Shown piece by piece: positions 52,927-60,954 of a stretch of 64,000 nucleotides of DNA. The notes under the pieces were generated by a model, which was not told where the DNA came from, did not search any database, and was given only the letters and a program-made list of their open reading frames with translations. Each line of letters starts with the position of its first letter. Positions within the stretch are counted from its first letter, which is position 1. Position numbers and translations under genes: made by a program. This DNA comes from Nitrospiraceae bacterium (GTDB taxonomy: Bacteria > Nitrospirota > Nitrospiria > Nitrospirales > UBA8639): assembly GCA_020632595.1 (NCBI GenBank), contig JACKFF010000007.1:62001-126000 (forward strand), in the 5' to 3' direction.

Positions 52927-55053
52927 TTATGAAGCCGTGGTGCGGTCCCAAAACCGGAGGTGACGGCACAGTTCCAGGAAATTGGAGGTGCCTTTATTTC
53001 CGTCAAGCGCGATCATACCCCCGTCCATATCTGTCAACCCTGCCTTGGTAAAAAGGGGAGTCGCGGCTTCGACATATCCGATAAATTTCATATGCGCAAA
53101 GGCATCCGCTACAAAATCTCTCGCCGCCGGCTCTTTGGCCAAAGCCCGCCCTCCTTCCTCGGAGGGAAGGAGGGCGACCGCGTCATACAGGACAGATGGG
53201 CCGCCATCGATTTTTTGATCCGCTTCTATCCATGTTCCGTCGCTGGCTTCCACTCCGCCCACGCCGGGGGCCACAATCTCCATGATCGCTCCTTCCGATT
53301 TGACGGCCGCTTTGAGAGATTTCAATAATTTTATATCGACCCCGTCGGTGATGAGCACACCAAGCTTTCGCCCTTTGAAGGTCTTGGGACTATTAAGAAG
53401 AATGCTGAGCGCGGGTGACTGTTGGAGATCCTCCTGAGTCGGTTTCACGGCATCTGCGGGCGCGGGCATCTGCTGGATGCGCAAACCGTTCGCGACCGTT
53501 TTGGCCAGATCCTGGTGGATATTGAGTAAATGAGAAACCATACGATTCCGTATTTCAGGATGTTCTACTTTGCTTAATTCAAAGACTAAGGCGTTCGCAA
53601 TGTGCATTTGTTCAACCTCAGTCTGACTGATATAAAATTGTCGGGCCTGGCTGTAATGATCGGCAAAGGTCTCGGAGCGAAGGCGGACCTTTGGGCCTTT
53701 GTCCTCTGCAGGATAAGACGTGAATCCTTTTTCCGGGGATTCACGCGGGCCGGCATCGTCGCCGGACCACGAATTGGGTTCATAATTGGCTCGGCCTTGT
53801 GGATTCTGCATGGCCATGTGGCCGTCCTGTTGAAAATGGCTGAAGGGGCACTTGGGCGCGTTGATGGGGATGTGCGTGAAATTCGGACTGCCAAGCCGTT
53901 TGAGCTGAGTATCGAGGTAGGAAAAGTTCCGCCCTTGTAAGAGCGGATCATTTGAAAAATCAATGCCTGGCACAATATTTTGTGTGCAAAATGCGACCTG
54001 TTCCGTCTCAGCAAAAAAATTATCCACACAGCGATCCAGAACGAGACGGCCCACCCGTCGAATCGGTAGAATTTCTTCCGGAATGAGTTTGGTGGAATCG
54101 AGTACATCAAAAGCGAATTGTTGAGCAAATTCATCATCAAAAAGTTGGAGGCCCAGTTCCCATTCCGGATAGTCACCCTGCTGAATGGCACTCCATAAAT
54201 CCCGGCGATGGAAGTCCGGGTCCGCTCCGTTAATTTTTACGGCTTCGTTCCACACTACGGATTGCATCCCCAATTTGGGTTTCCAGTGAAATTTCACGAA
54301 CGTTGATTTTCCCTGGCTATTGAGCAGCCGGAATGTATGCACACCAAACCCTTCCATAAAACGAAAGGAACGGGGAATGGCTCTGTCGGACATGATCCAC
54401 ATCACCATGTGCATACTTTCGGGTGTGAGCGATATAAAGTCCCAAAAGTTATCATGCGCGGTTTGCGCCTGCGGAAAGCCACGATCCGGTTCCGCCTTGG
54501 CGGCGTGAACGAGGTCGGGAAATTTCATGGCGTCCTGAATAAAGAACACGGGCATATTATTCCCCACAAGATCCCAATTCCCCTCTTGGGTATACAGCTT
54601 CACGGCAAATCCCCTGACGTCTCTTGCCAAATCGAAGGAACCCTTATTGCCGGCTACGGTAGAGAACCGGACAAACGCGGGGGTTTTCTCCCCTGGTCGT
54701 TGAAAGAGGTCGGCTTTGGTGACATCCCTCAGAGATTCGTAGTTTTCAAAGTATCCATGAGCCCCGAACCCGCGTGCATGCACTACGCGTTCTGGAATAC
54801 GTTCATGGTCAAAATGAAATAACTTCTCTCGAAAGTGAAAGTCCTCCAGGGCGGTTGGACCCCTCATTCCGATTTTCAGCGAGTTTTGGTCATCCGCGAC
54901 GGGAATACCTTGCTGAGTGGTTAATACCGGATTGGTTTTTCCGCTTGTCTGGTGCACTTCCCCTCCAGTGCCGATCTCGACAGTCCGGTCGGCATATTTC
55001 GCGGTTTTACGGGTTGAAGGAGGGGTGGATGCAGCGGATTGTTTTTTGGCCAT
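52927..55053 (-). CDS. katE: Large-subunit catalase (KatE/HPII type)
   Basis: The 708-aa protein matches clade 2 catalases. It has the active-site His in VVHARGFGAHGYFE, the FVRFSTVAGNKGSFDLARDV segment, the distal Asn region (DLVGNNMPVFF), and the haem Tyr in GRNFSYLDTQLKRLG. From about residue 565 there is the extra flavodoxin-like C-terminal domain (GRKLGVLITDGVDIKLL) found only in large catalases. It destroys hydrogen peroxide. GAGGAG lies upstream of the ATG. It is divergent from a peroxiredoxin gene. Confidence 0.95.
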   Translation of the reverse strand: MAKKQSAASTPPSTRKTAKYADRTVEIGTGGEVHQTSGKTNPVLTTQQGIPVADDQNSLKIGMRGPTALEDFHFREKLFHFDHERIPERVVHARGFGAHGYFENYESLRDVTKADLFQRPGEKTPAFVRFSTVAGNKGSFDLARDVRGFAVKLYTQEGNWDLVGNNMPVFFIQDAMKFPDLVHAAKAEPDRGFPQAQTAHDNFWDFISLTPESMHMVMWIMSDRAIPRSFRFMEGFGVHTFRLLNSQGKSTFVKFHWKPKLGMQSVVWNEAVKINGADPDFHRRDLWSAIQQGDYPEWELGLQLFDDEFAQQFAFDVLDSTKLIPEEILPIRRVGRLVLDRCVDNFFAETEQVAFCTQNIVPGIDFSNDPLLQGRNFSYLDTQLKRLGSPNFTHIPINAPKCPFSHFQQDGHMAMQNPQGRANYEPNSWSGDDAGPRESPEKGFTSYPAEDKGPKVRLRSETFADHYSQARQFYISQTEVEQMHIANALVFELSKVEHPEIRNRMVSHLLNIHQDLAKTVANGLRIQQMPAPADAVKPTQEDLQQSPALSILLNSPKTFKGRKLGVLITDGVDIKLLKSLKAAVKSEGAIMEIVAPGVGGVEASDGTWIEADQKIDGGPSVLYDAVALLPSEEGGRALAKEPAARDFVADAFAHMKFIGYVEAATPLFTKAGLTDMDGGMIALDGNKGTSNFLELCRHLRFWDRTTAS

Positions 55054-55378
55054 TGGGATCGCTCCTCATCATTGATGATTTCGTGATAGATAGGTGAGTG
55101 AACATGTGACGGTTAGAGTAGAGGAGATGATAGCGAAACAATTAGAAGGCCCACACTGTTAGAAACCCTGGTAAGAGATGACAAAAACTGTCATTGCGTT
55201 ACAGGAGAGTTGTACTCAAGGGTTCATGGCAGGCCCAACCTTTTGCATTTCGGGAAAAGATTTGATTAAGTGACTTGAGAGTCGGAGTTTAGATATTCAG
55301 ATACAGACGCCCAAACATCTACTCCGAATGACTTGTATTGAACATTACAACCCGTTTCCATGAAGGAGGTCGAAAAGC
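55054..55378. promoter_or_regulatory. Shared control region between catalase and peroxiredoxin
   Basis: These 325 bases separate two divergent peroxide-defence genes. An inverted repeat ATGACA-AAAAC-TGTCAT at 55178-55194 is a possible operator. I see no clear PerR or OxyR box. AAGGAGG at 55363-55369 is the ribosome site of the peroxiredoxin. Confidence 0.45.
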
Positions 55379-55945
55379 ATGATGATGCAAATTGGACAGA
55401 CAATCACGGATGGCACATACCAGGCCTATCATAAGGAACAGATCCGTTCTCTCAAGGTGTCCGAATTCCGTGGCAAATGGCTGGTACTGGTATTTTATCC
55501 GGGTGATTTTACGTTTATCTGTCCAACAGAATTGCAAGAATTGGGGGAATTGTATCCCGAATTTCAAAAGCTCGGGGCTGAAGTTCTTAGCGTCAGCACC
55601 GATTCGGTCTTTGTGCATAAGGCCTGGCACGATACCTCGCCTGCCATACAAAATATTCAGTTCCCCATGGTAGCCGATCCCACGGGCCGGCTAAGCCGGG
55701 AGTTCGGAACATATCTGGAAGAGGAGGGAGTCTCATTGCGTGGGAGTTTCCTGATCGATCCGGACGGAATCCTGAAAGTGGCAGAAATCCACGACAACAG
55801 CATTGGACGAAATGGCCGGGAACTACTGAGAAACCTTCAAGCGGCAGTTCACGTCAGGGAAGGAAAAGGAGAAGTCTGTCCGGCTAACTGGAAACCGGGA
55901 GATAAGACGTTAAAACCGGGCTTGGATCTTGTCGGAAAGATTTAA
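55379..55945 (+). CDS. ahpC: AhpC-type 2-Cys peroxiredoxin
   Basis: The 188-aa protein has the peroxidatic Cys48 in FYPGDFTFICPTEL and the resolving Cys167 in EVCPANW, with WHDTSP and GRNGRELLR segments typical of AhpC. It reduces hydrogen peroxide and organic peroxides in the cytosol. Three ATG codons in a row open the frame; the first is 9 bases after AAGGAGG. No ahpF is adjacent, so another thiol reductase must recharge it. Confidence 0.94.
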   Translation: MMMQIGQTITDGTYQAYHKEQIRSLKVSEFRGKWLVLVFYPGDFTFICPTELQELGELYPEFQKLGAEVLSVSTDSVFVHKAWHDTSPAIQNIQFPMVADPTGRLSREFGTYLEEEGVSLRGSFLIDPDGILKVAEIHDNSIGRNGRELLRNLQAAVHVREGKGEVCPANWKPGDKTLKPGLDLVGKI

Positions 55946-56047
55946 GCCCCAGGCCCTGGTCAATCTTTATCTCATCAGAAACAGGCCCGGTTGGCAGTTG
56001 TGGAAAACACAGGCGTGTCATGATAAGAAAGGGTTAAGACCCTTTCC

Positions 56048-56471
56048 ATGACATTGAATCACACCATTGTGGTTGCCAAGGACAAAGCAGTTTCGGAAGT
56101 GTTTCTGCCGGAATTAGCTGGTCTGCCGGCCCCAATCCTCTTGGGGCCCATTGCGGTGGTCCGTGTAGGAGAGACTTTCTGCCCATGGCGACATTCCCTC
56201 TCACCATTATGCTTTTCTGGTCAGCGAGGTCAAATTCGACAAGATCTTTGAGGGAATCCAGGAACGACGGCTACAGTATTGGGCTGATCCCCATCGGGAG
56301 GAGCCGAATCACATCAACGGTTGGGATAATGGACGCGGACTGTATTTCGACGATCCGAACGGCCATTTACTGGAAATCATTACCCGTCCTAATAACAGCG
56401 GTGGGACAGCCGTAACGAAACCTCATCCATTGGTAGCATCTGTATGGGATCAGGAGAGCTCTTCTGAATAG
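56048..56471 (+). pseudogene. VOC (glyoxalase-like) gene, frameshifted
   Basis: The first frame gives MTLNHTIVVAKDKAVSEVFL, then LLGPIAVVRVGET. After a shift near 56170-56185 the sequence continues in another frame as HHYAFLVSEVKFDKIFEGIQ, then HINGWDNGRGLYFDDPNGHL and LEIITRP, ending at a TAG. Together these are the two halves of a VOC-superfamily protein, with a few residues between the blocks apparently lost. It follows ahpC by about 100 bases. It is not translatable as one protein. Confidence 0.72.
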
Positions 56472-56574
56472 GGTCGATTTGCACAAAAGCGTAAACAGGA
56501 GCTGAGGACAACCGACAAGGGATCAATGCTCACGGATTTCACGAAATGCGGGGAATGTGACGATACCGTTTATT

Positions 56575-56895
56575 ATGGGGCCGGTCGGTCACTTCGGACT
56601 CGCGGTCCGTGATCCCAAACGAAGTGCAAAATGATTTATCCAAGTATTGGGAATGCGTAAGGAGTCTGAATGTGAGGAAATTGTGGCAGTCAGCAACGAG
56701 TTTGTGACGATCGCTTTGTCAAAAGGCAAACCGTCCTTGAAAACAATAGGGCATATGTCAATTGATTTGCAAAATATGGACGCACTCGCGCTGGAGCATC
56801 TAAAGAAACATACGGTCAAGTTGAAGGACCCCGGAAATGATTCCGGGCCCGAATCTCCAGGCTCCCCGCATAGGGATATGGTTCCTCGATCCTGA
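56575..56895 (+). pseudogene. Second VOC gene with an in-frame stop and frayed end
   Basis: ATG 56575 opens GPVGHFGLAVRDPKRSAK, then a TGA at 56632 where the family has Trp, then FIQVLGMRKESECEE, VSNEFVTIALSKGKPS and TIGHMSIDLQNMDAL. The expected metal/closing motif (WFLDPDG) is found only in another frame near 56880. A point mutation (TGG to TGA) plus a frameshift has killed the gene. It lies next to another dead VOC gene. Confidence 0.65.
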
Positions 56896-57415
56896 CGGCC
56901 ATCCCTAAGAACTTTCTTTCCAAGGCGGCCTGAGTCCCTGGGCTAATAGGGCAAAGAAGATGAGTTGATGTTGTTGGGAGCAGTGAGCTGTCAATGAACG
57001 TGGAAGAGTTGAAATTTTGGTTTCTGGTCGCGTGGTGATGAGTACAGCAGTGGCTGGAAATATTGAAGTGCAATTCTTCCTATATTCTTCTCACGCCGTG
57101 TTCACTTTCTCGACACATGTGCAATAGCGGCGCGGGGAGTCCTGTTGATGGATGCCTGTGATGATATCGATAATGGACATTTAGGAAAGCCGCCCGCCAG
57201 ATTAATCCATATCTGACTCATACGTTCCTGTGTTGTAGTACCACTATGCACATCGAAAAATTATGTCCTGTTTCTTAATTTCCTATAGGGAGAAATGATT
57301 GGATATGTAGGAAGTGTGAAGAAAGAAATGATTATGCATAGTTATTCATGTGTATGTATATTTTCTCGCGGCTAAAATTCACCGGGAAGACGTATATTTC
57401 TGAAAGGAGACGAAG
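56896..57415. other. Intergenic region
   Basis: About 520 bases include the frayed end of the VOC remnant (to about 56940) and otherwise no gene I can support. The ribosome site of the 57416 gene (AAAGGAGACGAAG) lies at the end. Confidence 0.35.
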
Positions 57416-57637
57416 ATGGCGGACAAATGGGGATTATGCAAAAGCTGCCAATGGTGGCAAATCGAACCATCTGCAAAGATTGGAGATGCCACAATGGGAC
57501 TCTGTATCGATGAAAACCTCCAATCGTATCGATTGTTGGTCTCCGGCAATAGCGGATGCAAACGATTCATGGAGGGTAGTCCGGCTCGAGCGGAAGGTTC
57601 CTCTTCCCGACCTCCCACTGCGGAACCCACCCGATAG
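57416..57637 (+). CDS. Small Cys-containing protein
   Basis: The 73-aa product begins MADKWGLCKSCQWWQIEPSA, with a CxxC pair, and has two more Cys (MGLCIDE and NSGCKRF) that could form a four-Cys zinc or Fe-S site. The C-terminal 20 residues are Pro/Ser/Ala-rich. AAAGGAGACGAAG precedes the ATG. I know no function. It is probably cytosolic. Confidence 0.65.
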   Translation: MADKWGLCKSCQWWQIEPSAKIGDATMGLCIDENLQSYRLLVSGNSGCKRFMEGSPARAEGSSSRPPTAEPTR

Positions 57638-57677
57638 CGGAACCGGGATCCTCCTGTGAAGAAGGCTGAGGAAAATT

Positions 57678-58550
57678 ATGATGCATTCTCACGGAGTCCA
57701 AGAAGAGAATGATCCCGATTATATATGGCGATCCAAATTTCATCAGGGCGGCTATCAAAGGATGCCTTCAAACCTCTCTCATGGAAAAGGGTTCCCTTTT
57801 TTGACTTGTCATTCAGAAATGCCTGGTAGACAATATAACGGTCGTGTGCATGACCTATTCACATCCCGCTCAGGGAGTATAGGCTTGAAAAATTTGGTGA
57901 TGGTCGGTTTATTGCTGTGGTATGTCGGCTTCTTTCTGGTAATGGGAAGGGCCCCTCTTGATCCTCAAAGTTGGGCCTTTGCCAATATCCTTCCTCTTCT
58001 TTTCGTTGGTGTATTAACTATTTCCTATCGGCGAATGCCTTTTTCCGGCACTTCCTATGCGCTGTTTACGATTTTCCTGACTCTGCATACAATTGGCTCA
58101 CACTATACGTATGCTCAGGTCCCATTCGGACTCTGGTTAGAAGATCTATTCGAATTACCTCGTAACCATTTTGATCGTATCGTTCATTTTTGTTTCGGCT
58201 TGCTCTTTGCCCATCCCTTGTGGGAAATCTTCAGGGAAATCCCAGGCATGTCCGGAAGGATCCGCGCGGGAATGGTCCTGCTCACACTTGTCGGGCTTGG
58301 GGGATTGTGGGAAATTCTGGAATCATGGGTGACCCGAATTGTTCACCCGGAATTAGGTCTGGCCTATCTCGGTGCACAGGGAGATATCTGGGATGCCCAA
58401 AAAGATATGGCGGCCACGTTATATGGCGCGCTGCTCTGGTTGGCGTTTTTGCTGTGTTCCCGGCTATTGAAAGCATCTCGTTCATCTGGATCACAGCAAA
58501 GGACGGTGGATTTCCCGCATGCGCCTGACCACTGCAGTGACCGCCACTAA
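57678..58550 (+). CDS. DUF2238 membrane protein (copy 1)
   Basis: The 290-aa protein has a hydrophilic N-terminus of about 70 residues, then six or so membrane helices. It contains the family motifs LHTIGSHYTYAQVPFGLW, RNHFDRIVHFCFGLLFAHPL, GLWEILESW and GAQGDIWDAQKDMAATLYGA. Related membrane proteins (YjdF) are of unknown role; the His and Asp residues in the motifs could bind metal. GAGGAAAA precedes the ATG. A paralogue follows at once and overlaps by 32 bases. Confidence 0.82.
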   Translation: MMHSHGVQEENDPDYIWRSKFHQGGYQRMPSNLSHGKGFPFLTCHSEMPGRQYNGRVHDLFTSRSGSIGLKNLVMVGLLLWYVGFFLVMGRAPLDPQSWAFANILPLLFVGVLTISYRRMPFSGTSYALFTIFLTLHTIGSHYTYAQVPFGLWLEDLFELPRNHFDRIVHFCFGLLFAHPLWEIFREIPGMSGRIRAGMVLLTLVGLGGLWEILESWVTRIVHPELGLAYLGAQGDIWDAQKDMAATLYGALLWLAFLLCSRLLKASRSSGSQQRTVDFPHAPDHCSDRH

Positions 58551-59181
58551 CCGGAAAAGTTTCCGAGAACACACTTTTTTACACGTGCTTGTGGCTTGGT
58601 ATGTGGTGCTATGGGTATTCCTTGCCATTGACCCCGTCGACCGTCATGACTGGTTCCTCGAAAATATTTTAGCGATAGGACTGATCATTGTCCTTGTCGC
58701 GACCTATCGATGGTTTCCATTATCGGATCTTTCCTATGTATTTCTCGCCATGTTTATGAGCCTTCATGCGATCGGAGCCCATTATACCTATTCAAAAGTT
58801 CCTCTGGGGTTTTGGATGCAGGAGTGGTGGGGATTAGAGCGCAATCATTTTGACCGGATCGCGCATTTTTCATTCGGGTTGTTCCTGGCTTATCCGTTGC
58901 GAGAATTATTTCTGCGTCGCGTAAATGTGAGGGGATTCTGGGCTTATTATCTTCCTATCAGCGGAATATTGGCCCTCAGTGGATTCTTTGAAATTATTGA
59001 ATCGTGGGTGGTTCTTCTGGTTCGTCCGGAATTGGGAGAGGCGTATCTTGGCACTCAAGGTGACGAATGGGATGCCCAAAAGGATATGACGGTGGCGGTT
59101 CTCGGAGCATTGATCACTATCATGCTGACCTATGCACTTTCCAAGTTCGTGCCTCAAAAAACTCTTCCGTCTCCTCCCTAG
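58519..59181 (+). CDS. DUF2238 membrane protein (copy 2)
   Basis: The 220-aa protein repeats the pattern of its neighbour: LHAIGAHYTYSKVPLGFW, RNHFDRIAHFSFGLFLAYPL, FFEIIESWVV and GTQGDEWDAQKDMTVAVLGA. It is a tandem duplicate with a short N-terminus. Its start lies inside the end of copy 1 in another frame, so the two are likely made together and may form a heterodimer. Confidence 0.84.
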   Translation: MRLTTAVTATNRKSFREHTFLHVLVAWYVVLWVFLAIDPVDRHDWFLENILAIGLIIVLVATYRWFPLSDLSYVFLAMFMSLHAIGAHYTYSKVPLGFWMQEWWGLERNHFDRIAHFSFGLFLAYPLRELFLRRVNVRGFWAYYLPISGILALSGFFEIIESWVVLLVRPELGEAYLGTQGDEWDAQKDMTVAVLGALITIMLTYALSKFVPQKTLPSPP

Positions 59182-59198
59182 CATTTCCTGATTTCCTT

Positions 59199-60566
59199 AT
59201 GGTTCAACTGTCCATGGCCTGCTCTTTTCCGGTCCACGCGTACAGCGAAATTTTCAAGCGACCATACGGGCGCGGGCGTATAGGCCAAATATCTATCCAT
59301 ACTTGCCTGTTGGCTTTGGCCTTTTGTCTGATAGTTATTCCCGGGCGGTCCGTCTCCGGGGAGACAACCGATACGCCGCTTGCAGGAGAACCCCATCAGA
59401 CGGAAATTTTTGGACAGGAAATTCATGTCCCTCCACGGGATCGCCGACATGTGACGGCGATCAATTTCGGCATGAATTGGATTCCGGACGGACCCAAACG
59501 GTTAGAACTTCTCCCATTCGGCGCGTTGTTTGTCTGGCGAAATTGGAAGGATGAAAATCAGCGGTTTCGGGGGACTTTTTCAGGAGTATTCAATGATATC
59601 CAGTATCAGCGTGGTCTGTCATCAACCAGCCCATGGTTTGCCGCCATGACCTTTGAAAATGTGATCATTCCATTCGGCCGATACGAATATGTAGAAGGAG
59701 AGGCTATCAAGGACGTGGAACTGGAATGGAATTATTTCTTTGCGGGGATTGGTATCGGGTATCGCACGCCCTTATCGCCGGGGGGGCAGGATAATGCGGC
59801 TGAATTTTCCTTAACGTATGAACCCGGTTACCGTTGGTTCGATCGCAGTTCAAAGACGTCCAATAATTTCATTGTGCCCCAAAATACATACGAAGGCCGA
59901 GTCCATGCCCGGCTTCGGATAGATAAATTTGAACGAAATCTTATGGAATTGCTTCATCACGGATTCGCTTTTGGAGGTGATGCCCTCCATGGACATCGTG
60001 CCCGTTGGCGTCAGTGGGGAGATCCGGCATTCGAGACCCCGGATAACCATGATGACCACACATTTATGCTTGCCAGCTTCTATGCCGCCTTGGCGGGGAA
60101 GATCCCTTTGGTCCCGACAGAGCGGCACAGACTGATTGTCACGATGTATGGCGGAATCGGGAAGAACCTTGACCGGTTTTCCACCTTCCGTTTGCCTGGG
60201 CGTCCCACGGGGTATGAATGGGAGGCGCTTTCCCGTCCTCTCATTCCGGGAGTGGCCTTCAATGAATTATTTCCGCGGAAATACGCGATTACAAATTTCA
60301 CCTACCGGTATGAGGCGCTGTTTTTCTTGTATCCATATATTCGAGGAACCTGGTCCGCGATCGAACGAGCTCGTTTCAACGGTGACGGTTCCATTCGCTA
60401 TCAGGTAGATATGCTGCCGGCCGTGGGAGGTGGAATCGTCAGCGGGGCTCCCTGGGGTTCACAAATAGAAATTAATTATAGTTATAACTTTGGCATATAT
60501 CGTGATCGCCATGGGCCGAAGTTGGGAGGAAATAGTGTCGTGGTCTTCTGGTCCAAGCTTCTTTGA
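59199..60566 (+). CDS. Predicted outer-membrane or periplasmic beta-rich protein
   Basis: The product is 455 aa from ATG 59199 (the frame extends upstream to 59067 inside the DUF2238 gene). It has a signal peptide (LLALAFCLIVIPGRSVSG) and a body rich in aromatic, Gly and alternating strands (NYFFAGIGIGYRTPL, SLTYEPGYRWFD, IEINYSYNFGIYRD) that ends in a hydrophobic-aromatic strand (VVVFWSKLL). This fits a beta-barrel outer-membrane protein. I do not recognise the family. It may form a unit with the two DUF2238 genes just upstream. Confidence 0.6.
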   Translation: MVQLSMACSFPVHAYSEIFKRPYGRGRIGQISIHTCLLALAFCLIVIPGRSVSGETTDTPLAGEPHQTEIFGQEIHVPPRDRRHVTAINFGMNWIPDGPKRLELLPFGALFVWRNWKDENQRFRGTFSGVFNDIQYQRGLSSTSPWFAAMTFENVIIPFGRYEYVEGEAIKDVELEWNYFFAGIGIGYRTPLSPGGQDNAAEFSLTYEPGYRWFDRSSKTSNNFIVPQNTYEGRVHARLRIDKFERNLMELLHHGFAFGGDALHGHRARWRQWGDPAFETPDNHDDHTFMLASFYAALAGKIPLVPTERHRLIVTMYGGIGKNLDRFSTFRLPGRPTGYEWEALSRPLIPGVAFNELFPRKYAITNFTYRYEALFFLYPYIRGTWSAIERARFNGDGSIRYQVDMLPAVGGGIVSGAPWGSQIEINYSYNFGIYRDRHGPKLGGNSVVVFWSKLL

Positions 60567-60647
60567 AAGTTCGGAAAAGCTCCCGTAACCATTTTTTCAT
60601 CAGGATCAGAATGAGGATCTTTCACCTCTCTTTTTCTTCCGATACGG

Positions 60648-60851
60648 TTAGTTCCGTTCTTGCGTCGGGACCTGTGGATTGACATGCATTTCTGTTTGAA
60701 CCACTCCATAGAAGATCGTCGCGAGGGACAGAATGAACAGAAAATAAAAGGCCACCCGTGCCGGTCCCACAACAGGGGTCGAAAACACTCCAAATCCAAT
60801 GACCGCACAAATTCCGGCAATGATGAGTAAGGTAAAGCCGATGGTGAGCAT
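60648..60851 (-). CDS. Small two-helix membrane protein, DUF1328-like
   Basis: The ATG at 60851 follows GGAGGTCCTA; the product has 67 aa. It has two membrane helices (LTIGFTLLIIAGICAVIGFG and ARVAFYFLFILSLATIFYGV) and a short polar tail. It resembles the DUF1328 protein at 34823 in layout. The role is unknown. Confidence 0.65.
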   Translation of the reverse strand: MLTIGFTLLIIAGICAVIGFGVFSTPVVGPARVAFYFLFILSLATIFYGVVQTEMHVNPQVPTQERN

Positions 60852-60954
60852 TAGGACCTCCTTTTCTAGCCGGCAGGGAGCCGGCTTTATGAAAAAAACT
60901 TTCGCCACGGGTTCTTCTGCCCGGCCTTTCGTAAGAGAAGCATCAGATATTTAT

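Noticed and set aside
56632..56634. In-frame TGA at a Trp position, as a sign of TGA-to-Trp recoding
   Set aside because: TGA is used as a normal stop by other genes here (for example ATGA overlaps in the respiratory operon), so this is a simple nonsense mutation.
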